Part shown: positions 56,603 through 64,000 of the stretch, piece by piece
Layout: the number at the start of each line of letters is the position of its first letter
Position numbering within the stretch: the first letter of the stretch is position 1
Assembly (NCBI GenBank): GCA_022844045.1
Contig: JALHMM010000008.1
Location: 1-64,000 of the forward strand
Direction of reading: 5' to 3'
Length of the DNA: 64,000 bases
Source: Reyranellaceae bacterium
GTDB taxonomy: Bacteria > Pseudomonadota > Alphaproteobacteria > Reyranellales > Reyranellaceae
Notes under the pieces: model-generated
Databases searched by the model: none
What the model saw: the letters and a program-made list of their open reading frames with translations, nothing else
Told to the model about the DNA's origin: nothing
Program-made: the position numbers and the translations under genes

Positions 56603-56686
56603 GGCCGCACCATAGACGGCGCCGCGGTCCCTCGCTACGCACCGCGACTGATCAATTCTTATGCGATTTGCGCGATGCTCGGGCTA

Positions 56687-57547
56687 TCAGCGGTAAGACG
56701 CGATGAAGCTCTGCACCAGCGGCGACCAAACAGGGACGCCGTCGGCGGCGGCGAACAGGCCGTGGCCGTCGCTGCCGAAGGCCGGCAGCAACCGGAAATC
56801 GACATTGCCGCCGGCGGCTTTGTAGGCGTTGGCCATGTCTCGACTGAGCTTGGGATCGAAGAACGAGTCGTTCTGCGCATAGATCCACAAGGTCGGCACG
56901 CGCGCGGTGCGGCCGAACTTGCCGGCGGCTTCGACCAGGTTGCGCGGCGCGCAGTTGTTGTTGGGCAGGTTCATGTTCCGCCCGCCGCGGCCGCCGGCGA
57001 AGTTCACCATGGCGGACACGCCGGCCGGGTTGCGCGCAGAGTACGCCACCGTCGCCCAGCCGCCAGCCGACAGGCCGACGATCAGGGTGCGGTCCGGCAG
57101 CGCGAAACGCTGCGTGCGCATGTACTGCACGGCGGCGTCGACGTCCTTCGCCGCCTCGATCCCGGCGCCGTAGAAGTCACCGGCCTCGCAGGAGCCGTAG
57201 TTTTCATTCCACCGCCCGCCAGTCTCGCCGTAGCCACGCCGCAACGGCGCGACCACGACGTAGCCCTGCTGCACGAACCAGGACGCCGCGGCGGCGAAGC
57301 GCGGGCGTTGCATCTGATCGCGGCCGCTGACCGGCGAGCCGTGATTGAGGATCGCCAGCGCCCGACGCTGTTCGCCCGGCGGACGGAACACGGTGGTCAG
57401 CATCGGCCGGCCGGCATCGGCGCTGGGGATCTTCCAGACCTGCTCGCGATTGGCGCCGATCTCGCCGCCTTGTGGTCCCAGGCCCTGCGCCAACGCGCCG
57501 CTTGTCAGCGTCAGTGCCGTGAGCAACGCCAGCATGGTTCCGCGCAT
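56687..57547 (-). CDS. Secreted alpha/beta hydrolase (dienelactone hydrolase-like)
   Basis: An exported serine hydrolase of 286 residues. Signal peptide RGTMLALLTALTLTSGALA-Q. The fold includes LAILNHGSPVSG (oxyanion region), a GLSAGG nucleophile elbow, Asp in YAQNDSFFDP and His in GSDGHGLF. Two Cys (YGSCEAGD and NNCAPRN) could pair in the periplasm. GGGGGA precedes the ATG at 57547. Substrate unknown. It diverges from the acyl-CoA dehydrogenase gene by 69 bp. Confidence 0.88.
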   Translation of the reverse strand: MRGTMLALLTALTLTSGALAQGLGPQGGEIGANREQVWKIPSADAGRPMLTTVFRPPGEQRRALAILNHGSPVSGRDQMQRPRFAAAASWFVQQGYVVVAPLRRGYGETGGRWNENYGSCEAGDFYGAGIEAAKDVDAAVQYMRTQRFALPDRTLIVGLSAGGWATVAYSARNPAGVSAMVNFAGGRGGRNMNLPNNNCAPRNLVEAAGKFGRTARVPTLWIYAQNDSFFDPKLSRDMANAYKAAGGNVDFRLLPAFGSDGHGLFAAADGVPVWSPLVQSFIASYR

Positions 57548-57616
57548 CGAGAGTCCCCCTTGCAATACCCCGTGCTTACCTTGCCCCGCCGCGCGTGCCG
57601 CTGCTAGCGTCGGCGC

Positions 57617-58786
57617 ATGAACCTGACCGAAGAATTCGACGCCACGCTGAACGACGCCGAGCGCGCGATGATCGCCAAGGCGCGCTCTTTCGCCGAGCGC
57701 GTGGTGGCGCCCAACGCCAAGGCCTGGGAATACGCGCGCAAGCATCCCACCGACGCGATCCGCCAGGCCTGTGCCGAGGGCCTGAACCTGATCGAGCTCG
57801 AGAAGCGCTTCGGCGGCGAGGCGCTGAGCTTCTCCTGCAAGATGCGGGTTTGCGAGGAGGTCGCGCGCCACGACTTCGCCTTCGCTTTCTCGTTGGTCAA
57901 TGTGCACAACGGCATGGCCCGCTTCGCCCGCGACGCGCATCCCTCGATGGTCGAACGCCTGCTGCCACGCATGCTCAAGGGCGAGGTGATCTGCTCGCCC
58001 GGCCTGACCGAGCCCTGGGCCGGCAGCGACTTCGCCGCCATCCGCACCACGGCGACCAAGGTCGCTGACGGCTGGGAACTCAATGGCGCCAAGGCGTGGA
58101 TCACCAACTCGGCCGTCTGTGGCCTGGCGCTGGTCTACGCCCAGACCGACGCCTCGAAGGGCTGGCGCGGTATCGCCGGCTTCATGGTCGAGGCCGACCG
58201 ACCGGGCTTCCATCGCGAGGCGCCGTTCGAGCTGCATGGCGGCCACGCTATCGGCGCCGCCGGCTTCCGGCTGGAGAAGTATATCGCGCCCGACGAGGCG
58301 CTGACCGCCAAGCCCGGCGAGGCGTTCAAGATGGCGCTGTCTGGCATCAACGGCGCGCGCACCTATGTCGCGGCGATGTGCTGCGGCATGCTCGAGTCAT
58401 CTATCGCGGTGGCGACGAAGTACGGCAGCGAACGCACGCTGTTCGGCGGCAACGTGATGGACCTGCAAGGCGTACGCTGGAAGCTGGTCGACGCCGCCAA
58501 CGACCTCGAGGCGATGCGCGCGCTGACCTACCGCGCCGCGCGCATCATCGACGGCAAGGGTGACGCGCAGGAAGCCGCCGCGCACGCCAAGAAGTTCGCC
58601 GGCGACAAGACGGTGCCGCATATCGCCAATTGCATCCAGGCGATGGGCGCCAACGGTTTGCGTGCCGACTACCCCCTGATGCGCCACCTCAGCGGCGCCA
58701 AGATCGCCGCCTACACCGACGGCACGACCGAGATTCAGAATGAAAGATTGGGCCGCGTGCTGATTGATCGCTACGGCAAGGTGTAG
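57617..58786 (+). CDS. Acyl-CoA dehydrogenase family protein
   Basis: A predicted FAD-dependent alpha,beta-dehydrogenase of 389 residues. N-terminal helices (1-115), a beta domain with SPGLTEPWAGSDFAAIRTTA (substrate and FAD contacts) and AWITNSAV, then C-terminal helices with GSERTLFGGNVMDLQGVRWKL and CIQAMGANGL. At the usual catalytic position (Tyr-Glu-Gly-Thr in medium-chain enzymes) it reads YTDGTTEIQ, giving Asp instead of Glu. That suggests an altered substrate or reaction; some acyl-CoA dehydrogenases do use other positions. It is followed 24 bp later by the hydroxyproline dehydratase-like gene. Confidence 0.9.
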   Translation: MNLTEEFDATLNDAERAMIAKARSFAERVVAPNAKAWEYARKHPTDAIRQACAEGLNLIELEKRFGGEALSFSCKMRVCEEVARHDFAFAFSLVNVHNGMARFARDAHPSMVERLLPRMLKGEVICSPGLTEPWAGSDFAAIRTTATKVADGWELNGAKAWITNSAVCGLALVYAQTDASKGWRGIAGFMVEADRPGFHREAPFELHGGHAIGAAGFRLEKYIAPDEALTAKPGEAFKMALSGINGARTYVAAMCCGMLESSIAVATKYGSERTLFGGNVMDLQGVRWKLVDAANDLEAMRALTYRAARIIDGKGDAQEAAAHAKKFAGDKTVPHIANCIQAMGANGLRADYPLMRHLSGAKIAAYTDGTTEIQNERLGRVLIDRYGKV

Positions 58787-58810
58787 GCCGTTAGTGATAG
58801 GTTGCGGTCC

Positions 58811-59833
58811 ATGAGCAACCGCGTCATCCGTACCGTAGAGATGCACACTGGCGGCGAGCCGACTCGCATCATCGCGGAGGGTTGGCCGGAGTTCGGCGCG
58901 CCCACCTTGCTGGGCAAGCGGCGCGAGGCGCGTGAGCAGCATGATCATCTCAGGCGCGCGCTGATGCACGAGCCGCGCGGGCATGCCGAGATGTATGGCG
59001 CGCTGTTGGTGAAGCCGGATCATCCCGAGGCCGATCTCGCGGTGCTGTTCATGCATGGCGAGGGCTACAGCACCATGTGCGGGCACGCGACGATCGCGCT
59101 GGCACGCTGGGCGGTCGACACGGGCCGCGTCGCGCGGGTTGAGCCCGAGACCATTGTGCGCCTGCAATGTCCCTGTGGTCTCGTCGTCGCCCATGTCGAG
59201 GTGAAGGATGGCAAGGCGGGCCGTGTGCGCTTCGATAGCGTGCCGTCCTTCGCCTTCCAGCTCGACGCCATCGTGATGACCCAGACCTGGGGACCGGTGC
59301 ATGTCGACATCGGCTATGGCGGTGCGTTCTACGCCATCCTCGACGCCACGACGGTCGGCCTCGACGTGCGCTCCTCGGCGTTGCGCGACATCGTCGATGC
59401 CGGCGAGGCGATCGCCGAGGCGGCGAAGAAGACGCTGCGCCTGGAGCATCCCGACGATCCCGACCTCGCCTATATCTACGGTACGATCCTTACCGATGGC
59501 GGCATCGGCGCGGTCAACGATGGCGACTGGCCGGGCGCCAGCCGCAACATCTGCGTCTTCGCCGGCCGTCAGGTCGATCGCAGCCCGACCGGCAGCGGTG
59601 TGAGCGCACGTATTGCCGTTCAGGTCGCCAGACGGCAGAGCAAGGTCGGCGATATCTGCGCCTACGAGAGCGTCACCGGCGCGCGCTTCACGGCCAAGGC
59701 GCTGTCGGAGACGCGCACCGGTCGCCATCGCGCCGTGATCGTCGAGGTCGCGGGCGAAGCGCACTACACCGGCGAAAGCGTCTTTCGCTTCGAGGACGAC
59801 GATCGCCTGAAGTGGGGCTTCGATCTGCGTTAA
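58811..59833 (+). CDS. Proline racemase superfamily, trans-3-hydroxy-L-proline dehydratase type
   Basis: A 340-residue protein. The first active-site Cys is present (Cys90 in STMCGHA), but the second position is Thr260 in DRSPTGSGVSAR rather than Cys. In this superfamily Cys/Thr marks trans-3-hydroxy-L-proline dehydratases, while Cys/Cys or Cys/Ser occurs in racemases and epimerases (family knowledge). The N-terminal VIRTVEMHTGGEPTRI is typical. So it most likely dehydrates trans-3-hydroxy-L-proline to 1-pyrroline-2-carboxylate. The start is the ATG at 58811; a TTG three codons earlier is possible. Its stop overlaps the convergent chaC by 4 bp. Confidence 0.9.
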   Translation: MSNRVIRTVEMHTGGEPTRIIAEGWPEFGAPTLLGKRREAREQHDHLRRALMHEPRGHAEMYGALLVKPDHPEADLAVLFMHGEGYSTMCGHATIALARWAVDTGRVARVEPETIVRLQCPCGLVVAHVEVKDGKAGRVRFDSVPSFAFQLDAIVMTQTWGPVHVDIGYGGAFYAILDATTVGLDVRSSALRDIVDAGEAIAEAAKKTLRLEHPDDPDLAYIYGTILTDGGIGAVNDGDWPGASRNICVFAGRQVDRSPTGSGVSARIAVQVARRQSKVGDICAYESVTGARFTAKALSETRTGRHRAVIVEVAGEAHYTGESVFRFEDDDRLKWGFDLR

Positions 59834-60417
59834 GTGGAACCGCCGGCGGGCCCAGAAGAAGCCGCTTCCAGCAATTCGTGCAAATGGCTCTCGCGCAGGC
59901 CGAGCGCGTCGAGATGCGCGACGGTGTTGGCGACGTAGTCGAGGCAGCGGCCGCGCACGCCTACGCCCTGGCGCACCAGGGCGGCGGCTTCGGCGAGCGG
60001 CAGCTTGCCGAGATAGCTGGGGTGCTCGCGGTTGGCGAGGTAGAGCAGCGCCTCGACGGTGCCGCGATCGTCGAGCGTCAGCGGCCGCACGGTCTCGAAA
60101 TAGACGCCATCGTTAAGGATCTCGCGATCCCAAAGGTAATGGCGAATGGCATCGTAGTCGCCCTCGGGCAGGCGATGCGCCAGGCCGCGGCAGGCGCCGC
60201 CGGGCAGCAGGCCGAGGATCAGGCCGGGCACTTCCGGCGTGCCGCGATAGTGCTCGGACTTGATGCAGAAGGCGCGATGCCAGCCGCTCAGCCGCGCCGG
60301 GCGCGTCTCCTGTGGCGTGAAGCCGGGATCCCACATCAGCGAGCCATAGGCGAAGACCCAGGCCGGCCGCGCTGCGATCGGCGCCACGCTGGAGTGCGGA
60401 TAGCGCGGCCTGGCCAT
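59830..60417 (-). CDS. Gamma-glutamylcyclotransferase, ChaC family
   Basis: Probably releases 5-oxoproline from glutathione in the cytoplasm. The 195-residue protein has the substrate-binding VFAYGSLMWDPGF (residues 21-33), GWHRAFCIKSEHYRGTPEVPG, the LAHRLPEGDYD segment (catalytic acidic region) and a C-terminal YLGKLPLAEAAALVRQG helix as in ChaC. It starts 2 bases after the EamA gene stop and is the last gene of the chorismate-mutase-like/hisC/tyrA transcript. Confidence 0.92.
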   Translation of the reverse strand: MARPRYPHSSVAPIAARPAWVFAYGSLMWDPGFTPQETRPARLSGWHRAFCIKSEHYRGTPEVPGLILGLLPGGACRGLAHRLPEGDYDAIRHYLWDREILNDGVYFETVRPLTLDDRGTVEALLYLANREHPSYLGKLPLAEAAALVRQGVGVRGRCLDYVANTVAHLDALGLRESHLHELLEAASSGPAGGST

Positions 60418-60419
60418 GC

Positions 60420-61274
60420 TCAAGCCCGGCTCGCCAGCGCCACGCCGGCCACCGTGACGCCCATGCCGATCAGCGCCACGACGCCGAAGGTCTCGCCGAA
60501 CAGCGGCAGCGCGATCAGCGCGGTGCAGGGTGGCACGAGATAGAACAGGGCGGCGACCTTTGACGCGGCACCACGACGCATCAGCCAGAACAGCAGCATG
60601 TTGGCGCCTATGCTGAGCGCGAGGACCGCCCAGACCATCGCGCCCAGGAACTCCATCGTCCAGCGCACGGTCATGGTCTCGAACAGCAGGGCGCAGACGG
60701 CGAAGACGATCGCGGCGTAGCCGTACTGCACGACCATGCCGGTGCGCAGGTCCATGCTGGGCAGGAACCGCTTCTGGTACAGCGTACCCAGCGTGATGCC
60801 AATCAGCGCGACGCCGGACAACGCCACCGACACCGTGGTGGCCTCGCCGATGCGCGCCTTTTCCCAGATCACCAACCCAGCACCGATGAGGCCCAGCAGC
60901 AGGCCGATCCATTGCCGGCGCGAGATCGCCTCGCCGAGCAGCGGGCCGGCGAGGATGGCGGTCAGCAGCGGCTGCAGCGAGACCAGCAGCGCCGAGACAC
61001 CGGCGGGCATCTGTCGCTCGATGCTGGTGAAGACGCCGCCGATATAGCCGACGTTGATCAGCAGTCCGACGACCAGCAGGTGCATCCAAGTATGGGTGCC
61101 ACGCGGCCAGGGCGCGCGCATCGCGACGGCCAACGCCGCCAGCAACAGCATGGCCGCGACATAGCGGATGGTCAGTAGCGTGGCCGTCTCGGCATAGGGC
61201 AGCGCGCCGCGGGCGACGATGAATCCGGTGCTCCAGATCAGCACGAAGATCGCCGGCGCGGCGAGCGCGGGCAC
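60420..61274 (-). CDS. EamA/DMT-family transporter
   Basis: A metabolite exporter-like protein of 284 residues with ten predicted helices in two EamA repeats (about 1-135 and 145-280). Seen: LIWSTGFIVARGALPYAETATLLTIRY in the first, SLQPLLTAILAGPLLGE and its counterpart LVPPCTALIALPLFGETFG in the second, the repeated P-x-x-x-x-GE pattern of DMT carriers. The start is the GTG at 61274, 12 bp after tyrA. It might export an amino acid; the substrate is unknown. Confidence 0.9.
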   Translation of the reverse strand: MPALAAPAIFVLIWSTGFIVARGALPYAETATLLTIRYVAAMLLLAALAVAMRAPWPRGTHTWMHLLVVGLLINVGYIGGVFTSIERQMPAGVSALLVSLQPLLTAILAGPLLGEAISRRQWIGLLLGLIGAGLVIWEKARIGEATTVSVALSGVALIGITLGTLYQKRFLPSMDLRTGMVVQYGYAAIVFAVCALLFETMTVRWTMEFLGAMVWAVLALSIGANMLLFWLMRRGAASKVAALFYLVPPCTALIALPLFGETFGVVALIGMGVTVAGVALASRA

Positions 61275-61286
61275 GGCGCGTGGCCC

Positions 61287-62186
61287 TCAGGCCTGCTTCA
61301 TGTCGATCAGCGCGCGGCGGATGTCGCGGGTGCGGGTGAAGAGGTCGAACAGCTTGTCGCCCTCGCCCCAGCGGATGGCGCGCTGCAGGGAGAAGAGATC
61401 CTCCTGGAAGCGTCCGAGGATCTCCAGCACCGCCTCGCGGTTGTTGAGGAACACGTCGCGCCACATCGTGGGATCCGAAGCGGCGATGCGCGTGAAGTCG
61501 CGGAAGCCGCCAGCGGCGAACTTGATCACCTCCGAGCGACGTTCGCCGGCCATGTCGTCGGCGGTGCCGACGATGGTGTAGGCGATCAGGTGCGGCAGAT
61601 GCGAGACGATGCCCAGCACCATGTCGTGCCAGTCCGGCGCCATGAACTCGACCATGCTGCCGCAGGCCGTCCAGAACGCCGCCAGCCGGTCGACCGCGCT
61701 TTGGTCGGCGCCCTCGAGCGGCGTGAGGATGCACCAGCGGCCATCGAACAAGGTCGGAAAGCCAGCCTCAGGGCCGGAATGCTCGGTGCCGGCGATGGGA
61801 TGCGCCGGCACGAAATGCACGCCAGCGGGGACATGCGGACGCATGTCGCGGATCACCGCCTGCTTCACCGAGCCGACCTCGGAGACGATGGCGCCCGGCT
61901 TCATCGCCGGCGCGATAATCTTCATCGCCTCGCCGCAGGCGCCCACGGGCGTACAGATGATGACGAGATCGGCGTCCTTGACCGCCGCCGCGAGGTCGGT
62001 GCCGCAGTGATCGACCACGCCGATGCGGTTGGCGGTATCCGCCGTCTTCTGGCTGCGCGTGGCGGCGACGACGCTGCGTACCAGGCCATCGCGCTTGGCG
62101 CGCAGCGCGATCGACGAGCCGATCAGGCCGATGCCGATCAGCGCCAGCTTATTGAACAGCGGCGCCGGCTTCGCGGTGTCGCTCAT
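61287..62186 (-). CDS. tyrA: Prephenate/arogenate dehydrogenase
   Basis: Oxidatively decarboxylates prephenate (or arogenate) toward tyrosine. The 299-residue enzyme has an N-terminal Rossmann fold (LIGIGLIGSSIALRAKRDG, residues about 15-33), ADLVIICTPVGA, the catalytic-region VPAHPIAGTEHSGP, and the helical C-terminal dimerisation domain (WRDVFLNNREAVLEIL). No ACT domain is attached. The start overlaps the hisC stop by 4 bp (ATGA), so translation is coupled. Many relatives use NAD; the substrate preference is not visible. Confidence 0.96.
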   Translation of the reverse strand: MSDTAKPAPLFNKLALIGIGLIGSSIALRAKRDGLVRSVVAATRSQKTADTANRIGVVDHCGTDLAAAVKDADLVIICTPVGACGEAMKIIAPAMKPGAIVSEVGSVKQAVIRDMRPHVPAGVHFVPAHPIAGTEHSGPEAGFPTLFDGRWCILTPLEGADQSAVDRLAAFWTACGSMVEFMAPDWHDMVLGIVSHLPHLIAYTIVGTADDMAGERRSEVIKFAAGGFRDFTRIAASDPTMWRDVFLNNREAVLEILGRFQEDLFSLQRAIRWGEGDKLFDLFTRTRDIRRALIDMKQA

Positions 62187-63274
62187 CGCGTGGCCGCGAC
62201 GAACTTGGCCAGCGACTCGCGCACCGCCTTGACCTCGTCCTCGTTGCCGACGGTGATGCGCAGGTATTCAGCCAGGCCGTAGCCCGCGACCATGCGCGGG
62301 ATCAGCCCGTCCTTCATCATCGCCTCGTTGGCCGCCGCCGCGCGCTCCGCCGCGCCGAAGCCCACCAGGATGAAATTGCCGACGCTGGGCAACACCTTCA
62401 GGCCAAGTCCCGTGAGCTCGGTCGACAGCCAGGGCAGCCAGGTATCGTTGTGCAGGCGTGATGCCTCGGTGTGGGCCGCGTCCTCGAGCGCCGCGACACC
62501 AGCGGCCTGGGCGGCGAGGTTGACGTTGAACGGCTGACGCAGGCGGGCCATCACGTCGATCAGGTGCGGCGGGCCGTACATCCAGCCCAGGCGCAGACCG
62601 CCCAGCCCGTAGATCTTCGAGAAAGTGCGCGTCATCACCACGTTCTCGCTGCGATCGACCAGCTCGACGCCGGCATCGTAGTCGTTGCGCGAGACATATT
62701 CGGCGTAGGCCGCGTCGATGATCAGCAGCGTGGTCTTCGGCAGGCCGGCATGCAGCTTCTGCACCTCCTCGCGGGTGATGTAGCTGCCCGTGGGGTTGTT
62801 GGGATTGGCCAGCGCGACGATGCGTGTCTTGTCCGTCACTTTCGCCAGCATGGCGTCGACATCGGTGCGGTAGTCCTTCTCCGGAGCCGCCACGGGCTTG
62901 GCGCCGACACCCATCGCGTTGATGGCGTACATCAGGAAGCCGTGCTTGCTGTAGACCAGCTCGTCGCCCGGCCCGCAGTAGGAGCGCACCAACAGGTTCA
63001 AGAGCTCGTCCGAACCGGCGCCACAGACGATACGCGCCGGATCGAGGCCGTAGCGCTTGCCGATGGCGACGCGCAGCTTCTCCGAGCCGCCATCGGGATA
63101 GCGATGCAGCTCGGCGGCGACGCGGGCATAGGCGGCCATCGCCTTGGGGCTGGGACCCAGCGCGCCCTCGTTGGACGAGAGCTTTCTGACCTTGGCCACG
63201 CCCTCGACGGTGTCCTTGCCGCCGACATAGGGCGCGATGTCCATGATGCCGGGACGCGGCTGCGGGATGGTCAT
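62183..63274 (-). CDS. hisC: Histidinol-phosphate aminotransferase
   Basis: A PLP enzyme of 363 residues. Features: KLSSNEGALGPSPKAMAAYARV, YPDGGSEKLR, VCGAGSDELLNLLVRSY, LANPNNPTGSYI, DAAYAEYV and the PLP Lys in TRTFSKIYGLGGLRLGW. Next to tyrA and a chorismate-mutase-like gene it may also act on phenylpyruvate or prephenate, as HisC of this context often has a double role (family knowledge). The start is the ATG at 63274; a short hairpin lies just upstream. Confidence 0.95.
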   Translation of the reverse strand: MTIPQPRPGIMDIAPYVGGKDTVEGVAKVRKLSSNEGALGPSPKAMAAYARVAAELHRYPDGGSEKLRVAIGKRYGLDPARIVCGAGSDELLNLLVRSYCGPGDELVYSKHGFLMYAINAMGVGAKPVAAPEKDYRTDVDAMLAKVTDKTRIVALANPNNPTGSYITREEVQKLHAGLPKTTLLIIDAAYAEYVSRNDYDAGVELVDRSENVVMTRTFSKIYGLGGLRLGWMYGPPHLIDVMARLRQPFNVNLAAQAAGVAALEDAAHTEASRLHNDTWLPWLSTELTGLGLKVLPSVGNFILVGFGAAERAAAANEAMMKDGLIPRMVAGYGLAEYLRITVGNEDEVKAVRESLAKFVAATR

Positions 63275-63300
63275 CGTCTCAATCCTGTTTTGAACTCTTA

Positions 63301-63323
63301 ACCTTCCCCCGGAGGGGGAAGGT
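63301..63323. repeat. Terminal hairpin fragment of family A repeat
   Basis: ACCTTCCCCC-GGA-GGGGGAAGGT is identical to the left-end hairpin of copy 2. No core follows, so it is a solo end. It sits between the chorismate-mutase-like gene and hisC, in the presumed 5'-side of the hisC ribosome site. Confidence 0.8.
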
Positions 63324-63344
63324 ATGTCGCGTAGACGCTCATCG

Positions 63345-64000
63345 TCAGATCTTGGGCGGCACGGCCCAGGCGCCGAGCGAAACCACGCGAGCATTCTCGA
63401 CGCCCAACGCCGTGCGCAGCGCCGGCAGGCGCGGGTCCTGGTCGGCGACAAAGGTCGGCACCTCGACGAGGTCCCACCATGTGCCGCTCTGCTCGACATC
63501 GATCACCGAGGTCGGTGACGGGAAGCCGGCCTTGGTGATGGCGCCGATCAGACGGCTGCGGCTGATCTCGACCGGCGATTCGATGGCGAGCAGCGCGCGG
63601 TCCTCGCCGCTGGCCTCGGCGTCGATGCGCGCCAGCACGAAGGAATCGAGGTCGCGGCCGCGGCTGTTGGGCATGGCGACGAAGGGCAGACGCTGGACGA
63701 TGTTGGGCGTCGTCGCCTCGCCGCTGGTCAGGCGGATCCACCACGGCGCGGGCTCATCCTGCACAGGCGCCGGCACGACGCCGATGACATTGGGATCGAG
63801 CCGCATGGCGGCGATCACCTGGGCGGCGGTCTCATGCGCCTGGAACGGGATCTGGGCGCCGAAATGGTCACGCGCCAGATCCCAGAAGCCGGCCTGGTCG
63901 ACCGGCCGGCACACCGCGACACGCACCGGCCCCTGCAGGAAAGTGAAGGCGCCCATGATCTCGCGCCAAAGACGCATCAGAGCGGGCTTGGGGAACTTGC
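63345..64000 (-). CDS. Chorismate-mutase-like protein (5' end cut by window edge)
   Basis: The frame remains open to the window edge; the first visible codons read KFPKPALMRLWREIMGAFTF, which fits the end of an AroQ-class chorismate mutase domain (helix after the catalytic core). The rest (about 200 residues) resembles a degenerate prephenate-dehydratase/ACT layout: a PBP-like part (RVAVCRPVDQAGFWDLARDHFG, VIGVVPAP) and an ACT-like RALLAIESPVEIS...LIGAITKAGF. It lacks the Thr-Arg-Phe catalytic triad of dehydratases; the true PheA lies at 23443-24348. The catalytic mutase residues are outside the window, so the call depends on context with hisC and tyrA. Confidence 0.75.
   Translation of the reverse strand, partial: KFPKPALMRLWREIMGAFTFLQGPVRVAVCRPVDQAGFWDLARDHFGAQIPFQAHETAAQVIAAMRLDPNVIGVVPAPVQDEPAPWWIRLTSGEATTPNIVQRLPFVAMPNSRGRDLDSFVLARIDAEASGEDRALLAIESPVEISRSRLIGAITKAGFPSPTSVIDVEQSGTWWDLVEVPTFVADQDPRLPALRTALGVENARVVSLGAWAVPPKI

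Noticed and set aside
59830..61734. A 634-codon frame joining chaC to upstream sequence
   Set aside because: The upstream part is a shifted read of the EamA and tyrA genes, which are intact in other frames.

Overview
The window is 64 kb of dense, high-GC (clearly above 60%) bacterial chromosome with strong G/C preference at third codon positions. Gene content and order point to an alphaproteobacterium, probably a Rhodospirillales- or Reyranella-like lineage. The evidence is the SRP RNA-dnaX-ybaB/ebfC-recR cluster, def, argB, engB, dapD and dapE close together, a hisC-tyrA pair behind a chorismate-mutase-like gene, a CycM-type anchored cytochrome c, HisN-type histidinol-phosphatase, and Yej-type peptide ABC genes. 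This assignment is inference; no 16S rRNA or tRNA gene was recognised.

Layout. 1-11 kb: housekeeping genes mostly on the minus strand (def, argB, engB, dapE, dapD, a PanE-like reductase, a HAD nucleotidase, a GST-like gene, a DUF4126 membrane protein, recR). A plus-strand 2OG oxygenase and a soxR/VOC divergent pair with a clear SoxR box interrupt them. 11-16 kb: ybaB, dnaX, SRP RNA and a secreted S9 peptidase. 16-27 kb: nudC, an old-yellow-enzyme reductase, a phage-replication-like protein, an RND efflux pump pair, pheA, kdsB, cytochrome c and hisN. 27-35 kb: a plus-strand operon with an oligopeptide-type ABC transporter (yejABEF order), a 2-hydroxyacid dehydrogenase and a glycosyltransferase. 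35-42 kb: M17 aminopeptidase, GST, TAXI-TRAP receptor, sulfatase, DUF924, macrodomain, Dps and an M15 peptidase.

42-49 kb holds the least familiar stretch. It is a co-directional minus-strand run of a calpain-like papain-fold protein, an 81-residue protein of unknown function, a transmembrane Ser/Thr kinase with a MORN-repeat tail, and a CPA1 Na+/H+ antiporter carrying a C-terminal cyclic-nucleotide-binding domain. A decayed Bug/TctC receptor gene lies just upstream. This is the best candidate for an undescribed signalling module, although only co-orientation and spacing support a functional link.

49-57 kb: a membrane-anchored LytTR regulator divergent from a DUF6622-like protein, then a complete urease operon (ureD-ureA-ureBC-ureE-ureF-ureG-hupE) in which the beta and alpha subunits are fused into one reading frame. 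57-64 kb: an alpha/beta hydrolase, an acyl-CoA dehydrogenase with Asp at the usual catalytic Glu position, a trans-3-hydroxy-L-proline dehydratase-type protein, then a minus-strand operon running chorismate-mutase-like (cut by the window edge)-hisC-tyrA-EamA-chaC.

Several families of intergenic palindromic repeats recur: a ~130 bp family with CCTTCCCC/GGGGAAGG hairpins, and three others with one copy each. No CRISPR array, intact insertion sequence or prophage was found.
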